From Lunularia cruciata (lineage: Eukaryota > Streptophyta > Marchantiopsida > Lunulariales > Lunulariaceae), in contig OX419758.1 in NCBI GenBank assembly GCA_948567375.1, forward strand, positions 44,531,473-44,595,472: 64,000 bases of DNA, in the 5' to 3' direction. How positions within the stretch are numbered: the stretch's first letter is position 1; each line of letters opens with the position of its first letter. Both the position numbers and the translations under genes were made by a program. Positions 1 through 10,500 of the stretch are shown one piece after another. The notes beneath the pieces were generated by a model. That model was not told the origin of the DNA. It was given only the letters and a program-made list of their open reading frames with translations, and did not search any database.

Positions 1-661
1 GACCCAGAGTCAATGGGTATTGATGTGATCATGCACCCTGCAATCTCCGCGTCTACCTTGGGAGATCCCAAATCTTATTGTTCAATACGATAAATAGCAA
101 GCAGGTCCTTCTTCAACATCGACCTCACCTTCTTGAGGGCCAAATTCAGCTGTCTCTTGTATAGCTTGTTATCTTCCCACAACTGCTTGAATGTAACGTT
201 GGCATTTGTGGTGGCCAGATCTGCTACAATATCATATTGGGGAACTCCTCCCAATTTGACCATCTTTGCTTTTGGCTTTGGGTCCAAAGTCTCTCCATGT
301 TCCCTTTTGACTTCAGGACGCTTCAAAATGGTGACGGGCTTGCTGATGGCCTTGACCCAAGGTTCCTCGGGTTGGCCCACCTCGGCTTGGATTTGACTCT
401 TTACTTTGGATTGGATGTCCGCCAGAAAACTGGAGACTTTGACTTCATCTCCTCTTCCAAACTCAGTTCCCGAGTTCTGAGTAGTGCCTCCTTTACTTCT
501 TTCTGCAAGGCTTTAGCTTTAGCTTTTGCGAGGATCTTTTCCTCCTTGGCAGAAAGAATTGCTTTTGGGCGCAGTCTCTTCACCTTTCTGGAAGACGACG
601 AGGTCGTACTCAATTTTTCGGGATCACGCTTCTTCTTGCTGGAGCATGTCTCAACCTTCAA
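1..661 (-). pseudogene. Family A retroelement: gag-pro linker and start of aspartic protease
   Basis: Two collinear minus-strand open segments (661-401 and 380-75) carry a Lys/Glu-rich linker followed by a block containing YDIVADLATTNANVTF, the kind of sequence that precedes protease in Athila/Tat-like Ty3 polyproteins. After an in-frame TAA at about 72-74 the same frame continues to the window edge and ends in IDSGS at about 1-12, the DSG active-site motif of a retroviral-type aspartic protease. The rest of protease, RT and integrase would lie left of the window. It continues the gag at 799-2676 but in a shifted frame, so the polyprotein is broken. The call rests on motif, order and strand. 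Confidence 0.75.
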
Positions 662-798
662 AATTTCAAGGTCCGGCCATTCTCCTTCCGAGGCCAGACT
701 CCCCTCTTGAGGTCTTTCTTCCTCAAGAGTGATACAATTTACATTTGTATCCCCCTTTGGCTGAAGGGCTGCACGCTCAGCGGGGGTCTATACATACT

Positions 799-2676
799 TT
801 ACAGGCGGCTTTGGGTTTGGTGGGTGAGGACATTGGTTGCCCGTATGCCCCGATCCCTTACAATTTCCGCACAAGGGAACGTACCCAATTTGCCTTCTTG
901 GCTCGAGATAGTTGGCGACCAATGTCTCATCAAGCCACAATTATAACAGGCTCCGGGTGCAACATTCTGAGGCCGATTTTGGTTGCTCATCGGTGGTCTT
1001 CGTGGAAGAGCATTGGGGTTATACTCCCTGGTTCCAAACCTCGGACCTTGATACGATGTGCTCACTTGAGGCTGTACCTCCTGAGTTTGGTACACAGCGT
1101 CCTCGTCCTCGTCTTGGTTCCATCCCGGAACCCAATCAATTTGCTGCACCGGGAATGCATTATGAGTATTGCATTCTGTGTTGGCGTGGTCGGATTTGCC
1201 ACATGCGGTGCACCACACATTAGATTGTCCAAATGTTGGGGCCTCTCTTTGGTCCTTAGCCCCAATCATCTGGATCTTGAAATCCAAAAACTCCTTGATG
1301 AGGGCATCTAGCTTCGTATCCGCCTTATGTACACTCTTGGCTGGAGGAGTCACTGGTTTCTTGCCTCCACGTCTTCTGACTCGTCTTGGCTTTGATTCTT
1401 CTTTGGATTCCAAAGAAGAGCTCAAGGACGTAGAGGATTTGTTTGAAGAAGGGGAGGTGCTGCGTGAAGCTCTCCTTTTGGGCTTCTTGCCTTTCTTCTC
1501 CTGATTTCTCCGATTACCGGCAGAGTGAGAGTGAGCCGCTTCATAACAAGCGACATGTTTGAGTACTTTGTCCATGGAAGTTACATTCCTCTCCTTGGCA
1601 AAGATGCGTATCTCTGGTGAAAGTCCCTCGAGGAACCAGGTAATGGCTTGGGCATCGAAGTAACCCACCACCCCCAATTGCTTGGGAACTCGGTTTGGTA
1701 ATGCCATGAACCGCTCAGAGTAGTCTCTCAACTTCTCCTTCTTGCCTTGGTCCAAATCGTTGAGTGCCGCAAAGACACTCGTATCGTAATCAACCTCCCA
1801 GAATCTTTCCAGGAAGTTGTTTCTCAAGTCTGCCCAGTCCACTAGTACAAACCCCTTCTGGGTCACATGGGTGTACCAGCTTCGAGCTTTCTTGCGGAGC
1901 AAACTTGGGAAAATTCTCAGTCGGTCCACCGAGTCATGCTCCTTGTTAGCAAAGGAGATGACTTTGAATTCTTTGATGAATGCATTGGGGTCTTTGTCTT
2001 GTTCTGTCCCCTTGTACTTCTGATAGGCATGTCGGGTGACAAGCAGCAAAGTCATCATTTGATGCACTGGGATCGGCTGAGGTAATGTGGAACTTGATAG
2101 AACTGAAGGATTTGCTGGAATTGATGTCGTGTTGTCAGCCGAGGGGTTCCAATTCGTCAAGTTCAAGGTAGGGTCTTCTTTGACAATTTTTTCTATGAGG
2201 GTGTCGACTTCAACCCGAGTGGAAGATTCAGGATCAACACCTTTGATGGGTTCTTCAAAATTCCTTTGAGACAACCGAGGAACCGTTCGTAGAAGATGTT
2301 GACACTCGTCTTCATTAAGTGTTCGTGCTGTCTTTTCTCAAACAAAGTTCTTCAAGGAAACAACTTCCTTTACAGCTCTAGGGGAAGTTGGTGTATTGGG
2401 CCGCAATGCATATGTTTGCCCACTTGATTCTTTCTTCTTCTTGGAATAAGAGGGAGATGCGAAGTAGCCTTGCCAACCGCCTTCACGTTTCTTGTGGTCA
2501 AGTTCTCACAGGGCTTCTTGCACTTCGTGAAGGAGTTGAAAATCCAACGCCTCTCGTTCAGTTTTGTCAACGATGGATGGAACGTTCAGACGTTTGTCTT
2601 CTTCACGCTGAAGTGCTTGTCTTCAAGCTCTCTCTTCCCATTGTTCTCTCATTATTCTCTCAATGTAGACATTCAT
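799..2676 (-). pseudogene. gag: Family A gag (capsid and nucleocapsid), frameshifted
   Basis: The longest open stretch is 2274-799 (491 codons). The same frame reads back through three TGA stops to an ATG at 2676, shortly after the primer site. The upstream part (LDFQLLHEVQE, then GGWQGYF) is matched by the start of a second family A element at 58469-58807, so translation probably began there. The middle is a retrotransposon gag domain (SWYTHVTQKGFVLVDWADL, then LRDYSERFMALPNRV). The C-terminus is basic and has CCHC knuckles: CTACGKSDHANTEC is complete, a second starts CYNCGLMRH, and a third (CGNCKGSGHTGNQC) lies at 830-871 in another frame. One indel between knuckles two and three explains this. 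Role: packaging of element RNA. Not functional as it stands. Confidence 0.88.
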
Positions 2677-2735
2677 ATTGCATTGATACCCAGTTTCCAA
2701 TTTGGCTTTGTATTCTTCCACTTCTGAGATTTGTA

Positions 2736-2753
2736 TCCCCGGCAGCGGTGCCA
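2736..2753 (-). other. Primer-binding site, tRNA-Asp-like, family A
   Basis: On the minus strand, just inside the LTR end at 2761, reads TGGCACCGCTGCCGGGGA. It is close to TGGCGCCGTTGCCGGGGA, the Asp-tRNA primer site of many Athila-type plant Ty3 elements. The identical sequence occurs at 58343-58360 in a second family A element. Confidence 0.85.
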
Positions 2754-2760
2754 AAAATCA

Positions 2761-5700
2761 TGTGACAACCCGGCAAATATCACTTTTGCGGTAATCGGGT
2801 AAGTTGAGTTCATTCCCGCAAAGATACGAGTCAGAATTGGTCAAATACAAAGCAAAGTAACAATTTCAGTTCTTCTTGATTGCGTCTTTAATCTCTCAAG
2901 TAGAAACCACACCCAGAAGAGAGTAACAAGCACTAACTCGCAGTCTTGTCACAAATTAACACTTCTTAATCACAACTCCATCAAATCTTTCCAAACAATC
3001 TTGATTGTGATGATTCAAGCTCTCCCAAAAATGGCACTTCACTGCAAAACGACTCACCTCAGAATTGTGTTCCACCCCTCCACTGAAGGCACAACTTCCT
3101 CGATCAAAATTGCTTCACATCAACCTCGTACTACACTCACAAATGCAAAATACTACCAACACTACAATTCCTCTCAGATCTGTCAAGGCATTGCTTTGAT
3201 TGCACTTCACTCAGGATCAAACACACAGAATGAAGATCAAGGCTGTGGAATCCAACATCCAACAAGCACACTGACTTGCACTTCAAATTTCTCCAAACAC
3301 TCACAAACACAATTGCAAAGTTGATCCTCGCAATCAAGCTCAAGCGACGAGCACTGCTTCATAGCACTTTGCTTTATCTATTCTCAGAAATAATGAGCAC
3401 TAAACAACATTTGACTGCCAATGCCACTCTTAAATAGTGAAGCAATCGACAGTTCTAACAACTTTACCGTTCTACAAAAACTCTTCTAACTTGTAGATCC
3501 GAAATGACAATGCACCTCTTCATATCTGCCTCTTCAAATCTCAAATCGGTTACTACTCCGATCCGATGTCTACTTCTTCCTCGGCTTTCAAACCCGAACC
3601 CGAAGTAACCTTACTTCTTACTATCTTTTCCTCGGGTTTCAGATCTTCTACTTCTTCTACCAGATCTAGCAATTCTCTTTCCTGATCTGAAATATCACTA
3701 ATGGGTAATCTATCTAATTCCTTATCTCCCGACCCACTCTTCTCTAATGTCTCTGATGGTAACTCCAAAGACATTTGGACTCTTATGTTATCTACTTTGG
3801 GTTTTGCTCTAACATCCTTCCTTGCTCTAACATCCTTTCTAACTCTATTTTCACTAAGTCTTATCTAATTGAAATGTTATCCTCTACCTCTAAAACCTTT
3901 CTGTCTACACTAGTTCTTAGTTTTTTTAACAAGGCATTCATCACGAGTTCTTAGTTTTATTAACAAGGCATTCATCTTGGTGTCTTTTGCTTGTCCGTGC
4001 CTTGTCTCCTGCACCAACAGCTTTAACTTGTGTAGTCGTGCTTCTTCAATTCGAACGCTGGCTTCTATACTTAACATCACATTCACCCTGAGGACTATCT
4101 CCTTCAATGGCTCCAATCTTGTCTTCCTTTCTTGTTCCCGATATGCAAGGCATTCCTCTTGGTACATCGCCAACTCTGCCTCGAACTCGGCTTTCACCGT
4201 CTCCTTCTCCTTCTCCTTCTGTACAACTTTTTCTTCCTGATTATGAAGTAACTCTCGTAATCTTTCTTCTTCTCTATACCGCGCAGCCAACTTTCTTTGC
4301 TAGAGTTGCTTCTTCTCCTCCATACTCTCCATCACTCTATCGAGCTCTTGATCCTTTGCTGCTACCCTCGCCATAGCATGGATTACTTCTACTCTTGAAT
4401 TAGCAAACTACTGCTTCAAGATTTCAAATTCAGCTACCTGTCTCTCTCTTGCTATGTCACTTTTCTTCACAAGATCCGCTCGATAATTTACTTCTCTCTT
4501 CAGGTCTTCAATTACCTAACTTCTCTCTACTGCTTCCGCTTGCAGTACTTCTCTCTCCTCCTCACCTCGGGTTATACTTCTCTTCAACTCCGAGTTCTCT
4601 TCTTCTAATCTCGATAAGACCTACAAAATAGTCTTCACCTCTGGACAAGTCAACTGCATCTCCTTCTTCTTGTAGTCCAATTTCACCAACAGAGGACACA
4701 CCACCTCTTGCAGGTAATCGACTCCATCATTGGCAACTACTTCCGCCCACGGAGTGGTCTCTCTTCTCTCCTTGTGTTCTCCTGATACTTGCCTTCTTCT
4801 CTGGAGTCTTTGTATCGGGATTGATGCCTCACTGCCTGAGCTTTCTTTTGCCTCTTTCTTCATGTTACTCGGGCCTGCTTCACACTTCGCCTTACGTCTT
4901 GAGTGCACCCCTCGCTGCACTGCAATCTTCCTTTCCTTGGGCACCAGAACTTCGTCTTCCAATGGCAAGTTGTCTTCGGCCTCCAACTCGGCTTGCACTT
5001 CTTCTTCTTCTTCGTTAGCCGCTGGCACCGATGTCATCTCTCCTCCTTCTTCATTGTCACTGCTCGTATCTCCACTCTGCAATGTCAGCTCAGGTTCCTC
5101 CTGATGTTCCGAGTCCTCCGTCTTGAGCTCGGCCTCACCTTCTGATTCTTCATCTTCTGACTCAATTACCACCATACTTCGCCTCGGGTTACTTCTCTGC
5201 ATCTTCCGAGGTTTTTTGCTGTCTTCAGCTTCTCCTTGCCGACTCCTCTTCTTTGTTAGGGTACTCACTATGACCTCCACATTCTTTCATGTCTTTGCGT
5301 AGTAGTCGTCGGTGCTCCGGATTTGGAGAATGTACTGCTGCTCCTCGACATCCACCTCCTTTTGCACATCAAGATGGAAGTGCGACACCATCCAAGTCCG
5401 CTCCGCCGTTGTCAGTAAATTGAGCCTGAGGTAGAAGTGTGCTGCATCACCTCTCTTCACTGGATCCTTGTAACTCTCAACTTTGTACCCATTCTTTGTT
5501 CTTTTCAACGAGAAGGCATCTCTCACCTCCTGCGTCTCTTGGGCTATCTCTCCAAGAATGTGGCTCCCTGCTCCGAGCCTGCCTCCATCCTGAGTACGAG
5601 TCTCCAATCCGACTCTGTCCAGCGAGCCAGATTTCCTCTCTTCCCTTCTTCATCGAGTCCATCGAGACACTTACTCTCAATGATTTCTGTCATGAATCCT

Positions 5701-6383
5701 GGAAAACTCACGTTCCATTTCCATGCCAGAAATGTGATCCAAAGTTGGCTCAAGACTTTGATCCTTGCTATCACATCTAATCTCTGAATTGCATGATTTC
5801 TCACTACGAATTTGGAGTTCTTCTTCCCTCTTCCCATCTCTTCTACTTTCTCACTTTTTCTTGATTTCACTCTCGCAACTTTGCCCTTGCGCACTAACAC
5901 GAGTCCAACTCTATTCCCCTTTCCCCGATCACCTGCAAGACGACTCCTCAACGGCAAAGGAAAATTGCTCAACATTTTGTCGTTGCAGTTTCAATTTTTA
6001 TAGAGTTGAGCTTCTTTGTCTTCCGTCACTTTGAGTTCCTACCGAGAAATTACACCTCCAACATGTCACTGTCAATCAACCTTCGCGCGTATGAGCCGCC
6101 AGTTTTCAAACGGCACCTTCTTGAATTTCTTGCCCCGACAAAAGGTTGTTAGACTGTCTTCACCTTGGGTTGAGCTCCCCTCGATCCAAAGACAATTTAC
6201 TTCAGGTTGTATGCTGACAGGACATTTTTGAGTACTTTGCCTTATGACCCGAAGTCACTTTACTTCGGGTTTCATCCCAAAGACTCCTTTCTTCACTTTC
6301 TTTGGCCATACAGGCGCAATCCGACTTCTCTATACAACTCCTTCTCCTTTATTTTGAAAAAAACAAAAAATGTGGGCACCACA
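2761..6383 (-). repeat. Family A long LTR (copy A, 5' LTR)
   Basis: In element orientation the LTR starts TGTGGTGCCCACA (minus strand, 6383) and ends GGGTTGTCACA at 2761, giving 3,623 bp with TG...CA ends. The primer site and gag follow immediately, so this is a 5' LTR. The same ends bound the copies at 14571-18355, 15091-16984, 23285-26537, 49109-50997 and 54590-58335. It contains an ORF (3553-5975) and a TATA-like CTCTATAAAAATTG near 5996-6006. The length is several times that of most plant Ty3 LTRs. Confidence 0.9.
3553..5975 (-). pseudogene. LTR-encoded acidic coiled-coil protein (copy A)
   Basis: No family recognised. Minus-strand segments 5975-5544, 5607-5287, 5280-4621, 4290-3910 and 3774-3553 are collinear; the stretch from 5280 down to about 3850 stays in one frame interrupted only by stop codons, followed by one frameshift. 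The N-terminal block holds ITFLAWKWNVSFPGFM; then come a Glu/Asp/Ser-rich acidic region with basic patches (KKRSRQGEAEDSKKPRK), a long Glu/Lys/Leu coiled coil (RLEEENSELKRSI onward), and the C-terminus KAEEEVDIGSE. Matching blocks occur in LTRs 23285-26537 and 54590-58335, so the protein predates these copies. It ends about 790 bp before the LTR 3' end. Function unknown; a nucleic-acid or Gag-associated accessory protein is only a guess. Confidence 0.7.
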
Positions 6384-7043
6384 CCCGCTCAAGACCTCAA
6401 TTCTTATAATCGCATCTAACTTCTGAATTGCATGGTTTCTCATTGCAAATTCAGAGTTCTTCCCACCTCCCATCTTTCTCTCTTCCACTCTAGGTTGGGG
6501 CTATTCTTCCTACTGATTCTTGGACTAATCTCTTGACTTCCTCTTGACACACCAACACGTCTTTGACTACACTTCCCTTCCCAGAATCTCCCACAAGATG
6601 ACTTCTTAATGGCGATGGAAAATTACTTGTCATCACTTTGTCTCTAGCCCAAATTTTATAATGGTGTTACTTCTCCGTTTTTCTTCACTTTGAGTTTCTA
6701 CCAAGAAATCACACCTCATGCATGCTCCTATCACTATCAATTTTCCCTCATGCGTATGACCACCGTTTTTGTGAGCGGTACCTTCTTGAATGTCTCATCC
6801 CAAAAGGAAAGTTGTTACACTGTCCTTGCCTCGGGTTGAGCACTCTCGCGACAAAGTCTCCTTACTTTGGGTTATATGTTGACAGGGCAATTCAGAGTAC
6901 CTCGCCTTCTGACACAAAGTCATTTTACGTTGGGTTACAACCCGAGGACACCTTTCTTTGCCTTCTTGTGCCATATAGGTGCAATTCAACTTCTTCTATA
7001 CACTTCTTCTTCAAAAGTAAGAAAAAAAAATGTAGGTACCACA
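6384..7043 (-). repeat. Duplicated 5' end of the family A LTR, in tandem
   Basis: A second LTR start (plus-strand TGTAGGTACCACA, 7031-7043) precedes the full LTR. The 660 bp after it align with the first part of the LTR at about 5745-6383: both have GCTCAAGAC followed by a CATCTAA...TCTGAATTGCATG block. The copy stops at the TG start of the full LTR. A similar truncated LTR head abuts the unrelated family E LTR at 58913-59254. Confidence 0.8.
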
Positions 7044-7337
7044 ATTTCCTCATCCCTAGTTTATATACTTGTGAATTAGTTATGCCCCAAAGTTACTAAT
7101 TACTAGAGTAACTCAAGTACTAGGAAAAAATTCAAGTAAAGTCAAAAAGTATAAGGGACATGGGCATATTCTACTAAGCATGTGATCTTATCTTGACCCA
7201 ACCACTAAGTCAAGGATTCCTTCATATGGGCTATCCTTGGACCATAAAAGAATCCAAAACAAAAATGCTTGTAGGCCCAAGAGTTCTCAACTCTTTCCTC
7301 AAAGCCAAACACTTAGGAATAATACCAAGTCAACACA
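7044..7337 (-). repeat. Family E LTR fragment
   Basis: Matches the minus strand of the family E LTR (about 59460-59745), including the segment whose antisense frame reads MTQPLSQGFLHMGYPW in four places in the window. Both LTR ends are missing. It abuts the family A LTR head on the left and the integrase remnant on the right. Confidence 0.8.
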
Positions 7338-7339
7338 AC

Positions 7340-8530
7340 TCTAGATTCATTATTGGTGGCACTGTATGCAGACCGAAGTACAACACTATGTTGCCAGATG
7401 TGTGGTTTGTGACCAAGTTAGAGCATCATTCAATGCTCCTATGCCACAGTTACACCCATTACCTATCATGGGATTGGGTTACCATTGGAGTTTGTACTTT
7501 GCTGGACTTTTACCGTTGACTATGAGACATCATTGGTATGTTTTGGTGATGGTGGAGCACTTCTCCAAGTGGATTGAGTTGGTGTCACTTCCTAACATGT
7601 ATAGTGAAGGGATAACTTACTCATTCTTGGATCGAGTTCTTAGTCATTTTGGACACCAATTGAAGTTTTGACTAATCAGGGTACAGAGTTCTTGGGGGAG
7701 TTTCAAGTCTTGTATGATAGGGCTTTGATTGATCATCATAGTACATCCCAAGATCATTGTAAGGCAGATGGCTTAGTAGAGACAGTGGTTCAAACGGTGA
7801 AGAGAGGATTGTGAAAGTATGGTTGCAAAAAGGCCACTTGGGAGATTGGGATCTCCAATTACCTTGGTTGGCCATGGGCAATTGGTTCAGCCGAAAAGCC
7901 TCCTTAGCATCCTTCTCTCCTTACTTTCTACTCTATGGACAAGATCCAAATTTACTTGTAGCCATTCGTCGAGATGCTACTATAGTTTTGGACTTGGATG
8001 ATCCAGATGTATGGATGAGCGCATGTTCTCAACGGGCAGAGATCTTTCGGAGAGTGATGCTGATGGCCTTCTAAAACTTGGCAATTGCTGAACATAGAGA
8101 TACCTTATGTTATGCTACCATTCAAGGAGGAGGTTATAGACCTGCAATCTGTTGATTTCATCTAGGAGACTATATGTATCTATAGCAAACAACACTAACA
8201 ACACTTGATGTTTTAATAGGCAGCACTATCTTGAGAGTGCATGAGGTTTTGCCATCTGGAGTCCTTGTGTTGGAAGGATGTGATGGTGTTGTTTGGAAGG
8301 ATCATGTGCGCAATTGTGTGCCATGCCACCTCTCAAACATGGATGGTACTATGGACCCAAGCTTGGCACTTGTACGTGCAGGCTTGAGGTGTATGTTATG
8401 TGGCTCTTTAGGTGGAGTTGCTACTATGTTAGTGTGTGATAGTTGTTCAAGAGGATTGCATATGGCATGTATTACTCCTCCCCTCACAGTGCTTCCTCAA
8501 GGACAGTGGTTATGTCCTAGATGTACTTGA
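7340..8530 (+). pseudogene. Family B pol 3' end: integrase with C-terminal PHD finger
   Basis: Frameshifted integrase in three main pieces. 7366-7671 holds the zinc-domain end (CVVCDQV) and the core start (LGYHWSLYFAG...VLVMVEHFSKWIELV). 7672-7805 holds NQGTEF and DGLVETVVQTVKRGL. 7811-8074 holds WDLQLPWLAMG and YFLLYGQDP. The C-terminal domain (GDYMYL, then ILRVHEVLPSGVLVLEG) leads into a PHD finger and a stop at 8528. Catalytic Asp 1 (usual LDFAGP) is Tyr and Asp 2 (usual TDQG) is Asn, so the integrase is dead. A purine tract and LTR follow, as expected for pol at the 3' end. From memory, this IN-PHD arrangement belongs to a Ty3 class of bryophytes and streptophyte algae, some members of which carry a cytosine methyltransferase; none is seen here. 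Confidence 0.85.
8390..8524 (+). other. PHD zinc finger domain fused to integrase
   Basis: Within the open segment 8231-8530 (99 codons), residues 54-98 give a complete C4HC3 set: C54-x2-C57, C69-x2-C72, H77-x2-C80, C95-x2-C98, with the usual Trp two residues before C95 (GQWLCPRC). PHD fingers read histone H3 tails, so here the domain would be expected to guide integration to particular chromatin, in the place where chromoviruses have a chromodomain. All eight ligands are intact although the integrase upstream is broken. Confidence 0.88.
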
Positions 8531-8688
8531 TCTATAAATAGTTCATCCTTTATATGGTATAGATTGCAGAGAGGCGACTAACAATGGGACTCCATAGCAC
8601 TCGGCCTCCTGATCTTTGCACATCATAGGGTATACCATATACTTGGAGTAGATGGCTATCTAGAGCTAGAGGGACCTAACCGCCAACT

Positions 8689-8699
8689 AGGGGGGTGAT
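8689..8699 (+). other. Polypurine tract of family B
   Basis: AGGGGGGTGAT directly before the LTR start TGTGGCA. A related minus-strand tract, AGGGAGGTGAT, precedes the family B LTR at 46094, which supports this as the plus-strand primer. Confidence 0.75.
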
Positions 8700-9253
8700 T
8701 GTGGCAATTTAGAGTTTATGTATGACTTATGTGTGAGTTGTGTTTCTATAGTGTATGATGTTGACAACAATGTATGTTATGTAGCAATGTATATATGCAC
8801 AACAACTATCACGCCATTTGTAGTGTCGCATCTAGATTGCTTGAACACTGGAGTTCTAGTGATAGTAGTTAGAGGTATTTTAGTAGTTACTCATAGACTA
8901 CTTTCTGATGGTCAGATTTTGTGTTTAGGGTACTGACCTCATGGCGAGGCCCACCGTCACTTGCACCATCCGCACCATTGGGTAAGCCATCAACGGTACC
9001 GTTGGGATGAGACCTAGATCAAAATCATGAGTATACCTTGGAAGTGCAGTTCCACAGAGCTCACCTCTCTGATGTTGAACCTTCAAGTTCCTAGCTGGAG
9101 TGGACAGAAAGCCGACAAGCATCACTTGGATTCTCTTAGCTAGAATAGGTGTGGCTTGATTGTAATCAGTGCCATGTTGTTAGCAAGTTGTTAAGGATCA
9201 GATCAAGTATTGATCTAAGTTCAATTCATTTGAATTATAAATGATTTGATTAT
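8700..9253 (+). repeat. Family B 3' LTR
   Basis: 554 bp starting TGTGGCAATTTAGAG after the polypurine tract. Related LTR sequence appears on the minus strand at 13510-13960, 20950-21390 and 45587-46094, and on the plus strand at 46395-46790. The right end is set by an abutting second LTR start, so the last bases are uncertain. Confidence 0.8.
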
Positions 9254-9353
9254 TGTGGCACTTTAGAGTTTATGAATGACTTATGTGTGAGTTGTGCTTC
9301 TATAGTGTATGATGTTGACAACAATGTATGTTGTGTAGCGATGTATATACATA
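9254..9353 (+). repeat. Second, truncated family B LTR start in tandem
   Basis: About 100 bp repeating the LTR head (TGTGGCACTTTAGAGTTTATG) directly after the first LTR, then cut off by minus-strand gag sequence. The junction TTGATTAT/TGTGGCAC is the same at 45586-45594. Confidence 0.75.
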
Positions 9354-10110
9354 TGATACTATTGCTTTCCATAAACCATTGGTCATTGAGCTAATCCCAT
9401 GTTCCTCATCCAAGTCAGCTCTACTATCAACCACCTTTGCTCTGGAAGTAAGAACCATACTATCTCTACTCTCACAAAGTGTAGTAGCCAATCAAAACAT
9501 TGGAGTTGGATCAACTCCTAATGTAAACATGTCATAAATTGAGAACAAAGGGAAAAACATAATCAACTAAGCCGCTCCTAACATCATGCTAGACTCAATC
9601 CATGTAGTAGCAGGTGTCTGACTAGCATCTAGTCTATCATGCACTCCATTGCTACCTACCACACATCCACTAGGATGTCTAAGAGGCATGGATGTCATTT
9701 GTAGTGCCTCAAAGAGTGTGAAAGACTGGGAAAGTCTGACATATCTACCAACCTCTACTCTTTGTGGGTCCTACTTGATTGATGCTCCTCTAGGCTTTGG
9801 AGCCAATACTCTAAGTCATTATAGCACATGCATCTACTTATGTTGTTCTCCACATAAAGTCCAAGATGTCTATATCACCAATGTAAGAAGTGGAAGCCTT
9901 AGCACCAAAATCTGATCTCCTTTGAGCTATGGCCATGCTAGCCACTCTTTGTTCCAATTGCTCAATCCAAGTAGCTATGGCTATATAAAAAGCAAGGGTA
10001 GATATTGCACTCCTACTAGGCATGGGTCCTCTACCACCACCTCAACCACCTTGTCCTCCATGACCTAGAGCTCCTCTACTACCTACTATAGTGCCCTACT
10101 ACTCCTTTGA
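9354..10110 (-). pseudogene. Family B gag C-terminal/protease-region fragment
   Basis: Minus-strand counterpart of 52230-52930: both read a block like LATxLCESRD, then SRAKV, then TNGLW, preceded by a Gly/Arg-rich stretch and a run encoding IAIATW-IEQLEQRVASMAIAQRRSDF. Several frameshifts. No zinc knuckle or catalytic motif is seen in this piece. It is joined directly to a leader fragment (10275-10500), so it is part of a rearranged copy. Confidence 0.65.
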
Positions 10111-10274
10111 CGTACTTTACTTTTCTCTCTCTAGGAACACACAAGGTGCCTAGCTATGAAGTCTATAGTTCAGAGGTTGGAGGTAAACCTATCCCTACTA
10201 GTTTGAGCATGCATAGATCCAAACCAATAGAAACCCTTCACTCTAGGTTTTGGTATTCTTGCTATTGGGATAGA

Positions 10275-10500
10275 GTAGTAATGGGCAACCTAACCTGTCA
10301 TCACAGCATGCACTCCTGATCTATTGGTCATCACTTCCAACACTAACAAGGAGAAATACACAACACTCCTAGATGGAAAGAACCTAAGCATAATGCCTGC
10401 ACACCAATCCAAAACAACTTGGCATGCAAGCACGGAGAGGATCCAATCACAAGAATCCAACAACAACTCTCCATGCTTTTTATCCAACACACTAACAAAC
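10275..10500 (-). repeat. Family B leader fragment inside a chimera
   Basis: Matches the family B leader at 12240-12480 (minus) and 48030-48250 (plus), with shared text such as TTCTTGTGATTGGAT and GAAGTGATGACC. It sits between the integrase end of another family and a family B gag fragment, so its place is not that of an intact element. Confidence 0.65.

Noticed and set aside
237-1504. Plus-strand ORFs of 100-190 codons over the gag region (e.g. 745-1311)
   Set aside because: Shadows of the minus-strand gag and linker, without domains of their own.
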